Under the pieces are notes generated by a model. That model did not search any database, was not told where the DNA came from, and worked only from the letters and a program-made list of their open reading frames with translations. A DNA stretch of 64,000 nt from NCBI GenBank assembly GCA_963662645.2, contig OY759762.1:806001-870000 (forward strand), in the 5' to 3' direction. This document shows, piece by piece, positions 1-7,893 of the stretch. This DNA comes from Aldehydirespirator sp963662645 (GTDB lineage: Bacteria; Actinomycetota; Acidimicrobiia; Acidimicrobiales; Aldehydirespiratoraceae). The stretch's first letter is position 1. Each line of letters starts with the position of its first letter. A program made the translations under genes and the position numbers.

Positions 1-294
1 CGCAGGTATCGGGAGTGCCGCAAGCAGCACTTCGATTCGGTGGTCGTGCTTGGGTAGCTGGCGGATCACTCCAGCGGTGAGCGCCTTGATCGCGTTCTCT
101 GTCGCCATGTGGGCAGCGCTGCACACCTCGATCATTCTGTCGAACCGCGCTTCATCCCATCTGTAGGCGTTGTCGGCTCGAATGGCGACAGCCTCGTTCT
201 CTCCAGGGCGGGCTGCCTCCGCCAGCCGATCGATCTGAAAGCGCGCCGTTCCCAGTGCCTCGGCGGCTCGGCGGTCAAGTTCTGTACCGTTCAT
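1..294 (-). CDS. HEPN-like helical protein, C-terminus beyond window
   Basis: This frame is open for 98 codons and runs off the left edge, so only the N-terminal part is visible. Its ATG overlaps the stop of the upstream giant gene as ATGA, which implies translational coupling and a two-gene operon. Residues about 47-95 align by eye with residues 1519-1568 of the upstream protein: AR[FY]DRM, a conserved Cys, a conserved His nine residues after the Arg, then TxGVxRQxP. That spacing is not the canonical Rx4-6H of RNase HEPN domains, so catalysis is unproven. The all-helical look and the neighbouring nucleotidyltransferase motif support a HEPN-type partner. Family knowledge: HEPN proteins next to minimal nucleotidyltransferases often form toxin/antitoxin pairs. 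The precise role is unknown. Confidence 0.55.
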   Translation of the reverse strand, partial: MNGTELDRRAAEALGTARFQIDRLAEAARPGENEAVAIRADNAYRWDEARFDRMIEVCSAAHMATENAIKALTAGVIRQLPKHDHRIEVLLAALPIPA

Positions 295-3200
295 CGCGGC
301 CTCGACCCAGCGGATTCTGCCATCTTGCGGCTTGGCAGCCTCGGCCGTCGCGGCCGTGGTTGTTCCCCGCGTCGGCTCGGAGGATTCAGGCCGTTGGCCT
401 CGTAGGCCAAGCCTGCAATGGGAGCCCCTCGGCGGATCGTTGCTATGGCGCTACCGATGTCCGTAGCCGAGACGGTCTCCAGCAGGTCGCGCGCCTCTTG
501 TACCGGGCCGTGAACGGAGTCGATGGAGCGAGCCGCGAACTCACAGAACCCGATCGCGGTCTCCGCCATGTCCGCGGCCAACGCAGGCGTCACCGACTCA
601 AGCACGGCGCTCGGCATCGAAGCGCCCGGCTTCCGTTCCCACGCGTCCACGCAGACGGCCGGAACCCGCAGCGCCAACTCGAGCCCCGGGCGCTTGTCTG
701 CGGGAATCTGATCGAGCATCGCCACGAAGCGCCCCCGGCCCTGGCCGCGGCTCGGTCGTTGCCGGAGCACTCCCTTCGTATAGGCCCGCAGAGCCGCGCC
801 GGCGGCGCTGTGGGACCGTTCACACAGCACTCGCATCCGGTCGTAGCGAGCGGTCTCAACCCTCGCGTCGTCGCGCTCCTTCTTGGCTTCCTGCTCGCCG
901 CGGGTGCCCCGCGCATACTCGCAGACGACGCGCATGTGCCGGATAGAGAGCCGCAGTTCCGCAATCGCTTCCTCTCTCTCATCGGCAGGCCGGCCGATCG
1001 GCTTGTCCCAGTCGATGGACTCAGCGGCAGGAAGATCAAGCAGGACGCGACAGGACTGCGCAATCTCCGACTCCACCGTGGTCGCTAGCTTGGACCGCAC
1101 GGACCATTCGACGCGGTCAGTTACCAGGAGGTCGCAGGCCCAGCCGCAAGCATCCTCAACGGCTTTGCGCGCCTGGGTCTCGAGGCCGTGACGCCTGCTG
1201 TAGTCCCCCAGGTCGTCGAACACGGCAACAAGGTCCAAGTCGGACTCGTTGTTGGGCTCGCCATGCGCGACCGACCCGAACAACAGCACCTGCCGGGCGC
1301 CGATGTCCGACAGGGCGTCAGCGGCCCTGCGGGCGTCGGCTCGTGTCGGCACGGCAGTCCGTGTCCTCGCGATCCGCGGCACCTCGCGTGCTGTCGCGAG
1401 GCCAGGCGCGGGCAGAACGCTTCGTTGGGGCTCTGCATGTGACGAGAGCACTGCGGAGGTCACGGTGCGGCGGTCCTGTTCTTCGCACTCGTTGAAGCGG
1501 ATGAGGACCGCTTGGGCTGCGTGAGCAGGCGCCAGTTCGGCTATGTAGACGTCAAGCAGCGCCGCCGCGGCGTCAGGCAGCACGTCGAGATCGCCTGAGG
1601 GTTCAATCTCCCAGCAGGCATAGCGGCTGGCGAGCACCAGTGCGGGCACAACCTCAAGGTTCTGTGCCGTGAGTACCGCGGTGGCGAGCATGCAGCTCAA
1701 CGGGTGCCGTCGAATCGAGGGATCCACTGACGTTCCGAACCCAACAGAGGCCGCCCTAAGCAGCCCGCACACGAGAGAGGTGTCTTCCGAGGCAGCGGCC
1801 TGACCAAGTCGTTCCGAGTGCCACTGGAATGTCGTGGGCGCGTGATGCCAACTTGCTGGGCGAGCCAGGAAGTTGAGCGCCGCCCGCCCAGTTGTGTCGG
1901 CGTCTGCGATTGCGGTGAGCTCATCCCAGGTCAGAGGCACATCCGCGATGCCCTCCCGCAGCAGCAATCCCTTGAGATCAGCCAATTCCAGCGACAGGCT
2001 CGTCTCGGTGCGAGAGTTCAGCACCTCCCAGAGGGCGTACGTGCCGAATGTGGTGATCCCCTCGCTTCGGGCCCATCTGCGCAAGGCAATGTCGTCGCAC
2101 CACAGAGCGCACTGACGGTTCGACGCCACGCGCAGCGAAGCATCCCACGGACTCAGATCAGCGGCCTCTAGATCTGCGGTCCCGTCGTCCCAGCGCGCCG
2201 CGAGCCCTCCGCTGGGCACGCTGCGCCATCGTTGCAGGATTTCGGCTAGGCGAGCCACCTTCTCGCGATGATGCGCGTGCTGCTCCTGAGTGTCCGTTAG
2301 GCGCAGTCCGCCCGCCACCGGGTCATTGGACGCCGAGCCGGCCACTGGAAGGCTCGCGCTGACAACCGCGCTGCGGGCGTCCGTGACCAGATCGTCTGCG
2401 ATCAGCACACGCTTGAACGCCGCCGCGCCCTCGTGGATCGGGATCTCTGCACGGACCGCCACGGCCGCGACGCTCGTGTCGGCCGCTACGACACCTCCCA
2501 AGGCACTCCTAGCAGCATCGCGTTCGCGCTCACGTTCCTCGTCGTCAGCAGAGACCGCGGTCAGATGCCCTGCGGCCGCCCCAACAAGCAACTCGGCGTA
2601 TGGCAGCATCCTCAGCCAGCGCAAGAGCCCATACGGTGCCTGGCCGAGCCGAACGAGGCTGACGAACTGAAGTTGCTCGATCGACGGCTCCGCAGTCAAC
2701 GACTCCATCATCTCGACGGCGTCCTCTACCGTCGCGAACTCGAAGCGGCGCAGTATCCGGCCCTCGTCGAACCTCTCGAAATGGCCATTGAACGCCGCCC
2801 CGAAGCGGGAGCGTTCTGCTTCGGTCATTTGTGTGTCGTCGGCTCTGAGCATGAGCGCCATGAGCGCGCCACCGGCGACCTCTTCGTCATGGGCGAACTC
2901 GCTGGCGATATCAAGGAGACGCTCAGTACTAGACGCTGTTGTCTCTGCTGACAGGTAGGCGCGGATGGACCACAGGGCAGAGTCCTTGTCGAAGGGCTTC
3001 GCGTCGTGCTCGACGATGACTCTCCAGGCTGCGAGCCCGTCGCCGCGGGACAGTTGCGAGTGGACGATTGCCCATATCGCCATCGTCTCATCGGGGAATT
3101 CCTCGAGGAGCTTCCGAGCGTGCTGCTCCATGGTTAGCCAGTCGCGGCGGCTCTGTACGATGTCGACTAGAGCGCACAGCAACCGGCGCCTATCGCTTCG

Positions 3201-5405
3201 CGGCATGGGCCCGCCTAGTGCACGAAGCGCTAGCGCCTCAGCCGCTTGTAGTCGTTCGCTTTCCTTGAGTATCTCGACGGCGACCAGGTGCAGCGACGCA
3301 TCGCCGAGCCACTCGACCGCCTGCCCGAGCGTGTCCACCGCGTCGTCGGTCTCACCGAGGCGGTGTTGAGCCCTCGCGAGGAGCTGGGCATGCATGGATG
3401 TGGCGAGACCGTGACGGGCCAACAGTTGCACAGCCCCGACATAGTCCTCCCGGTGATATGAGGCGACTGCCCGAATCAGCGCTTTGTGCTGATCTTCGGC
3501 TCCCTCGATTCGTTCCAGTGCTGCCTCGTCCAACTCCCCGAAGAGCGCGAGACCATGCAAGGCCATAAGGCGCCGGCTGTCGTCGGTTGCATCATCAAGA
3601 GCCTTACGCATCAACTCGACAGCGTTGGGGTCGCCCCGACCTCGCGCCTGATAAGCCACCATCAACGCACCCTCAGATGCGTCGATCAGGTCCCAGTCCC
3701 AGTCGTCGAGCTCATCGTGGCGGTCGAGCATCAGCAACGCATGGGCCCGATTCGTGACTACAGCGGCATCCGTAGCCTCCGCCTCGGTGGCTTGCCCCTC
3801 GGGACCGGGTGTCGCGAGGCCACACACCTTCTTGGGCTCGTCCAGCATCAGCAGCGCTTCCGTGGTCGTCGCGACCGCGGCTGCCGACGGTCCACCCCAA
3901 CGGCGGTACAGGTCCCTAGCTTCCAACCCGCGCTCGACGGCTGACTCCAACAGTCCCGACGGGGCAATCCCCTCGGATCGGCGTTGTTCGGCCAGTTCGA
4001 TGCAGAGCCGTGCCTGATGCAGGCAAAGGCTGCCGCGATCGGGGAACCGGTGGCTGGCACGTTCCATGACCCGCCGTGCCTCATCAAGTTGGCCCAGATG
4101 ACGCTGAGCGTCCGCCAGCATCAGGAGGGCGTTCAGAGCAACATCCGGATCCTGAGACTCGCACGCGCGGGAATTGATGACGGCGGTGATGGCCGTTCGG
4201 GCATCGCCAGCGACCAGAGCACGAGTGGCCTCATGCAGAGGATGGTCCGACACTGCTTCCCGCAGGAGCATCTCTGCGTGGTCGGCGTTTCCATCTAGCG
4301 CGGCCAAGAGGGCGTCCCTGAACCGGTACAGATCGCCACGGGGCGAACCGAGGCGCACAGCCATTCGGCGCGCCGCGTCGCCCCCGGGCAGTTCATGGCC
4401 ATGTAAGAACGCCGCGATCGCCTCCCAGGCGAGGTGCCCGGCCTTTATCAGCCATTCCGGCGGGTCCTCAACCTGATGAGCCAGCACCCCCGGAACCAGC
4501 GAGGCAGGCTGCTCAAGCATCCGCTGCAGACCATCTGCGGCCTCGGGCGACGACTGCCGCAGACTGTCCAGCCAGACAGTGCAAATCGGCGGGAGTTGGC
4601 TCGTCGCCTCTTCTTCAGCTGACGCGCAGGGCTCCGGCGCTGAGCGCAACATCTGCATTGCCGCGACCAGGCGACCCGCGGCCTCGGCGTCGAGTGGACC
4701 ACCTCCATCCGCTACCCGCTCCCGGACGAGGCCCACCCCGAGCATCAACGCGGGTTTGTCGCTTCGCAGTCCTACCCGAGCCATGCAGTCCTGCGCCTGC
4801 TGGCGGATGCCTAGCTCAGACCCCGTCTGCCTCCATCGAACGACAGCCAGAAAGTCAGCCAGTTCGTCCGTCTCGACACCCAGATGCCGGGCCCAGCGGT
4901 CACGCTCGCGGCCCACGTCGGTGCGAGGTCCGGCTTCGAGCATCCGTGCCGTATCGATCCGGTCCTGCTTGAGGTCGCGCAGCTTGCCCAGGAGCGGGTT
5001 CCTGCCGTCGAAACCCCGGTTGGTCCAGAGTTCCAGCAAGAACTGATCGGCGGTTTCCTTTAGATCCTTGAACGTGCTGTAGAAGCGCTGCAGGCAGCTT
5101 CGCGAGGCGGGCGAGTCGGCCTCAAGCAGCCAGTCGCCGTCAATGACCGCGCTGCCATAGTTGGAACTCTTGGCCTGGATGTAGAGATCCGGTCCGCAAT
5201 GCCTCCGCACCACGACATCGTCGAAGGTTCCTCCTGCTCGATCCTCTACTGTGACGCTCGCGATCCGGGCGGGATCGCGGAGCATCCTGGATATCCACAG
5301 CCACGCGATGGCGTGCTGATAATCATTGCCGCGCAAGATCGCGGCCTGCGGCGCAAGCGTCCGACGTGCATCCGCCAGCATGTCACCAGGGTCACGTACG
5401 GGCAT
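291..5405 (-). CDS. Giant nuclease-TPR-PIN-nucleotidyltransferase-HEPN protein
   Basis: A 1704-residue protein with several domains visible by motif. The N-terminus (about 25-210) resembles the DUF4297/Cap4-type dsDNA nuclease of the PD-(D/E)XK superfamily: E54, D62-D63 and the Q-A-K motif at 77-79. Residues about 300-950 are helical repeats of TPR character. Residues about 970-1140 look PIN-like, with VAADTS (Asp976) and WCDDIALRRWARSEGI (Asp1104/Asp1105). Residues 1374-1392 carry a minimal nucleotidyltransferase signature, GSVAHG followed by SDLDL, with a third candidate acid at Asp1425. Residues about 1475-1640 are HEPN-like. No P-loop ATPase is visible. The next gene overlaps it by ATGA. 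The domain set is typical of biological conflict systems; that role is inference, and the PIN and HEPN calls are less certain than the nuclease and nucleotidyltransferase calls. Confidence 0.7.
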   Translation of the reverse strand: MPVRDPGDMLADARRTLAPQAAILRGNDYQHAIAWLWISRMLRDPARIASVTVEDRAGGTFDDVVVRRHCGPDLYIQAKSSNYGSAVIDGDWLLEADSPASRSCLQRFYSTFKDLKETADQFLLELWTNRGFDGRNPLLGKLRDLKQDRIDTARMLEAGPRTDVGRERDRWARHLGVETDELADFLAVVRWRQTGSELGIRQQAQDCMARVGLRSDKPALMLGVGLVRERVADGGGPLDAEAAGRLVAAMQMLRSAPEPCASAEEEATSQLPPICTVWLDSLRQSSPEAADGLQRMLEQPASLVPGVLAHQVEDPPEWLIKAGHLAWEAIAAFLHGHELPGGDAARRMAVRLGSPRGDLYRFRDALLAALDGNADHAEMLLREAVSDHPLHEATRALVAGDARTAITAVINSRACESQDPDVALNALLMLADAQRHLGQLDEARRVMERASHRFPDRGSLCLHQARLCIELAEQRRSEGIAPSGLLESAVERGLEARDLYRRWGGPSAAAVATTTEALLMLDEPKKVCGLATPGPEGQATEAEATDAAVVTNRAHALLMLDRHDELDDWDWDLIDASEGALMVAYQARGRGDPNAVELMRKALDDATDDSRRLMALHGLALFGELDEAALERIEGAEDQHKALIRAVASYHREDYVGAVQLLARHGLATSMHAQLLARAQHRLGETDDAVDTLGQAVEWLGDASLHLVAVEILKESERLQAAEALALRALGGPMPRSDRRRLLCALVDIVQSRRDWLTMEQHARKLLEEFPDETMAIWAIVHSQLSRGDGLAAWRVIVEHDAKPFDKDSALWSIRAYLSAETTASSTERLLDIASEFAHDEEVAGGALMALMLRADDTQMTEAERSRFGAAFNGHFERFDEGRILRRFEFATVEDAVEMMESLTAEPSIEQLQFVSLVRLGQAPYGLLRWLRMLPYAELLVGAAAGHLTAVSADDEERERERDAARSALGGVVAADTSVAAVAVRAEIPIHEGAAAFKRVLIADDLVTDARSAVVSASLPVAGSASNDPVAGGLRLTDTQEQHAHHREKVARLAEILQRWRSVPSGGLAARWDDGTADLEAADLSPWDASLRVASNRQCALWCDDIALRRWARSEGITTFGTYALWEVLNSRTETSLSLELADLKGLLLREGIADVPLTWDELTAIADADTTGRAALNFLARPASWHHAPTTFQWHSERLGQAAASEDTSLVCGLLRAASVGFGTSVDPSIRRHPLSCMLATAVLTAQNLEVVPALVLASRYACWEIEPSGDLDVLPDAAAALLDVYIAELAPAHAAQAVLIRFNECEEQDRRTVTSAVLSSHAEPQRSVLPAPGLATAREVPRIARTRTAVPTRADARRAADALSDIGARQVLLFGSVAHGEPNNESDLDLVAVFDDLGDYSRRHGLETQARKAVEDACGWACDLLVTDRVEWSVRSKLATTVESEIAQSCRVLLDLPAAESIDWDKPIGRPADEREEAIAELRLSIRHMRVVCEYARGTRGEQEAKKERDDARVETARYDRMRVLCERSHSAAGAALRAYTKGVLRQRPSRGQGRGRFVAMLDQIPADKRPGLELALRVPAVCVDAWERKPGASMPSAVLESVTPALAADMAETAIGFCEFAARSIDSVHGPVQEARDLLETVSATDIGSAIATIRRGAPIAGLAYEANGLNPPSRRGEQPRPRRPRLPSRKMAESAGSRPR

Positions 5406-5481
5406 GAGCCGACGGTAGCGGGTCCCTGCGACAACAGCGCAGAGTCGTCATCCAAGCGGCACCTGGGCCGATGTGTGGGCG

Positions 5482-5568
5482 GCCATGAGATCCCGCCCGG
5501 CGGCAGCCATATGGTCGCCCGCTGGCAGCCATGAGATCCTGCCCGGCGGCCATATGGTCGCCCGCTGC
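5482..5568. repeat. Two imperfect direct repeats of about 41-46 bp
   Basis: Two adjacent copies begin GCCATGAGATCC and end CATATGGTCGCCCGCTG. The second copy lacks three bases. They lie between the start of the giant nuclease gene and the tRNA-Ala gene. No promoter or protein function is evident. Confidence 0.8.
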
Positions 5569-5578
5569 TCTAACCCTG

Positions 5579-5655
5579 TGGTGGAGGTGAGGGGATTCGA
5601 ACCCCTGGCCTCCTCGATGCGACCGAGGCGCTCTAGCCAACTGAGCTACACCCCC
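5579..5655 (-). tRNA. tRNA-Ala (anticodon CGC)
   Basis: The minus strand folds into a full cloverleaf. The acceptor stem is GGGGGTG with CACCTCC (one G-T pair). The D stem is GCTC/GAGC and the anticodon stem CCTCG/CGAGG. The loop GTCGCAT places CGC at positions 34-36, and the T arm is AGGGG-TTCGAAT-CCCCT. Discriminator A and the CCA tail are encoded. The 3' end faces the conflict-type locus, a common arrangement at island integration sites. Confidence 0.95.
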
Positions 5656-5748
5656 GCGGGAGGGGCGAGTCTACCGGCGCGTCCCGCCGCACCGAACAGC
5701 CGCGCCCGACGAACGTAGGCTGCCCGCTGTGCCGAGGGCGACGCTGCT

Positions 5749-6831
5749 GTGACTCGACGGATCGCCGTCGGCGGCTGGTTCGGCTCCGACAACCTCGGCG
5801 ACGAGTTGATCCTGCAATCGCTGATCCACGCCGTCAGGGCACGCGGGGCCGAGCCCGTGGCCATCAGCATCGACCCGGCCGGCACGAGCCGCGATCACGG
5901 CATCGCTGCCATCCTCCACCGCCATCCGGGCCAGTGGATGGCTCTCCGGCGGGCGCTGGGGGGCTGCGACGGGATGGCGGTCGCCGGAGGGCTGATCCAG
6001 TCTGAGACCTCGCCGTGGAATATTCCGTTCCACGCCTCGCGACTGCGGGCTGCTGGGCCTCGCCGCCCCGTGGCGGCAGTGGGCCTGGGCGTAGGACACG
6101 TTCGCGGACGGCTGGGCCGCGTCATGGCCCAGAACTCGCTGCGGCGCCTCCGCCGTGTCGTTGCCCGCGACGACGACTCGGCCCGGCGGCTTCGCAGCCT
6201 CGGCATGAACGACGTGGCCGTCGGCGCGGACCCGGTTGTGGCGCTCGAACCTGAGCCGGTGGAGCCGTCCGACACCATTTGCGTGATCCTGCGACCCGCC
6301 AACCGGCGCGGCCTGCGAACGGCCGCGACCAAGGCCGAACGGTCGAAGCCGTCTGGCACCGTGCTCGACCGGATGGCCCGCGCTATCGACTTGGCGGCGG
6401 ATGCGACCGGCCTCGCGATTCGCTTTGTGGCCTTCCAGGCCAGCCGCGACGGTCCGCTGCACGCCGAGATTGCCGGCCGGCTCACCGCGCCCGTCGAGGT
6501 GGTGACACCCACCCTGCGCACCGTTCTCACAGAGGTAGCCCGCAGCCGAGTCGTGGTCACGATGCGCTACCACGGCGCCGTCGCGGCGCTGCTGCACGGC
6601 CGTCCGGCGGTCCTGCTCGACAGCTCTCCGAAGATGGCCTCGCTAGCCGGCGAAGGGCACCAGTGGGCGCCGCTGCTGGACCTCCACCAGCTCGAGGCTC
6701 CAGAACTGGCCACCGCCGTCTCCGGCGCACTGGACGCCCCCGGCCGAGCACCGGAGGCTCGAGCCGACCTGCGAGCGCGCCTCGCCGCCAACGACGACGC
6801 CCTGGACGGGCTGATCCTCGATGGCGGATGA
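5749..6831 (+). CDS. csaB: Polysaccharide pyruvyl transferase family protein
   Basis: A 360-residue protein of the polysaccharide pyruvyl transferase family. The N-terminal GWFGSDNLGDELIL motif and the C-terminal MRYHGAVAALLHGRPAV segment are both typical. Family members transfer pyruvate from phosphoenolpyruvate to a sugar of a cell-wall polymer, creating a ketal that anchors S-layer or other wall proteins. The start chosen is GTG, because the family motif begins nine residues later and no upstream start improves the fit. The stop overlaps a short ORF produced by a tandem duplication at the junction with the next gene. The neighbours (a flippase-like membrane protein and UDP-GlcNAc 2-epimerase) fit envelope glycan synthesis. 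The acceptor polymer cannot be read from sequence. Confidence 0.85.
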   Translation: MTRRIAVGGWFGSDNLGDELILQSLIHAVRARGAEPVAISIDPAGTSRDHGIAAILHRHPGQWMALRRALGGCDGMAVAGGLIQSETSPWNIPFHASRLRAAGPRRPVAAVGLGVGHVRGRLGRVMAQNSLRRLRRVVARDDDSARRLRSLGMNDVAVGADPVVALEPEPVEPSDTICVILRPANRRGLRTAATKAERSKPSGTVLDRMARAIDLAADATGLAIRFVAFQASRDGPLHAEIAGRLTAPVEVVTPTLRTVLTEVARSRVVVTMRYHGAVAALLHGRPAVLLDSSPKMASLAGEGHQWAPLLDLHQLEAPELATAVSGALDAPGRAPEARADLRARLAANDDALDGLILDGG

Positions 6832-6915
6832 ACGCATCCCGCCCGAGGCGGCCCGACGCAACCGCCAACGATGACGCCATGGACGGGCTGATCCTCGATG
6901 ACAGATGAACGCATC
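6786..6915 (+). repeat. 77-bp tandem duplication at gene junction, with mini-ORF
   Basis: A 53-bp segment covering the end of csaB and the first codons of the next gene occurs twice, 77 bp apart (6786-6838 and 6863-6915). The first copy keeps the csaB stop as ATGA. From that ATG a 26-codon ORF (6828-6908) reads through the second copy, repeats the csaB C-terminal motif DGLILD, and ends 11 bp inside the next gene. A second small frame (6821-6874) starts MADERI, mimicking the MTDERI start of the real downstream gene. Whether these peptides are made is unknown. Confidence 0.85.
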
Positions 6916-7893
6916 ACAGACCGGCCGGACGCCGTTTCCATGACGGGGGCGGACCCCGAGTCGGGCCCGCGGTCCCGGCGGGCCCGTGCGATACGGATCG
7001 CTCGGCGCATCTACCTGGCTGCTCTGGTTGTGGCCGTCGTCTGGCTGGCGTCCACCCGTCACGAAGAGATCGTCGAGCTGCTGGAGGGCGCCCGGCCGGG
7101 ACTGATCGCAGCCGCCCTTGCGGCCAGCTTCGGGCTGATCCTGCTGAACGCCGCGCTGTGGCACTCGGGACTGCTGATGCTGGGACACCCGGTGGCCCTG
7201 CGGGAGGCCGTACTGGCCACGGCACGATCCCTTCCGGCCAGGTACGTGCCGCTCGGCGTGACCTACGCGGCGGCACGCATGGCCCTGCTGCGGGCGGCGG
7301 GCGTGCCCCTCGCCCCGCTGGCCATCACCGCGGGGACCGAGATGGCGCTGAGCGTGTCGGTGGCGCTGGCGGCCGGGGTGGCCCTGCTCGGCGCGGCCGG
7401 CGCGCTGCCCGGCGGCGCGGCGTGGACGATCGCGGCCGTGGTTGCCGCCTCAGTGGCCGTCTCGCCCGTCGCCGGAGGCCGGGCCGTGAACCGCCTCCTA
7501 GCCCGGCGAGGCGCCCGGTTCGCTATCGCTTGGCCCGACTACACGCGGGTGCTGGCCGCGGCAGCGGCCTACTGGGCGTGGGCCGCAGGCACTTTCGTGC
7601 TGTACCTGCGGGCCTTCCCGGCCGCCGACGACTTGGGAATCGTCGAAATGGCGGGCGCCTTCATGGTGGCCTGGGCCGTGGGGTTCCTCACGGTGCTCGC
7701 TCCCCAAGGCATCGGAGTGGCCGAACTGAGCCTGGTGGCCATCCTGGCCAGCGACGACCGAGGCGGCGTCGCTATCGCCGCGCTGTTCGCCGGCTACCGG
7801 ATCGTGCTGATCGCCCGTGATGTCGTGGCCGCCGGTGCGAGCGAGGTCATCGCCAGCCGTCGAGCTCGGCCAGGATCTGTGCCGACGGGCTGA
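6898..7893 (+). CDS. Flippase-like integral membrane protein (UPF0104/LPG synthase TM family)
   Basis: A 331-residue protein. After a basic N-terminal segment it has at least seven hydrophobic helices and the pattern of the lysylphosphatidylglycerol-synthase transmembrane family: RSLPARYVPLGVTYAAAR near the middle and APQGIGVAELSLVAIL near the C-terminus. Members without the catalytic aminoacyl domain are considered lipid-linked glycan flippase-like or of unknown function, and no such catalytic domain is present here. The ATG is part of a duplicated junction sequence. The 3' end overlaps the convergent wecB gene by 47 bp. A role in moving an envelope precursor is inferred from neighbours only. 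Confidence 0.75.
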   Translation: MTDERITDRPDAVSMTGADPESGPRSRRARAIRIARRIYLAALVVAVVWLASTRHEEIVELLEGARPGLIAAALAASFGLILLNAALWHSGLLMLGHPVALREAVLATARSLPARYVPLGVTYAAARMALLRAAGVPLAPLAITAGTEMALSVSVALAAGVALLGAAGALPGGAAWTIAAVVAASVAVSPVAGGRAVNRLLARRGARFAIAWPDYTRVLAAAAAYWAWAAGTFVLYLRAFPAADDLGIVEMAGAFMVAWAVGFLTVLAPQGIGVAELSLVAILASDDRGGVAIAALFAGYRIVLIARDVVAAGASEVIASRRARPGSVPTG

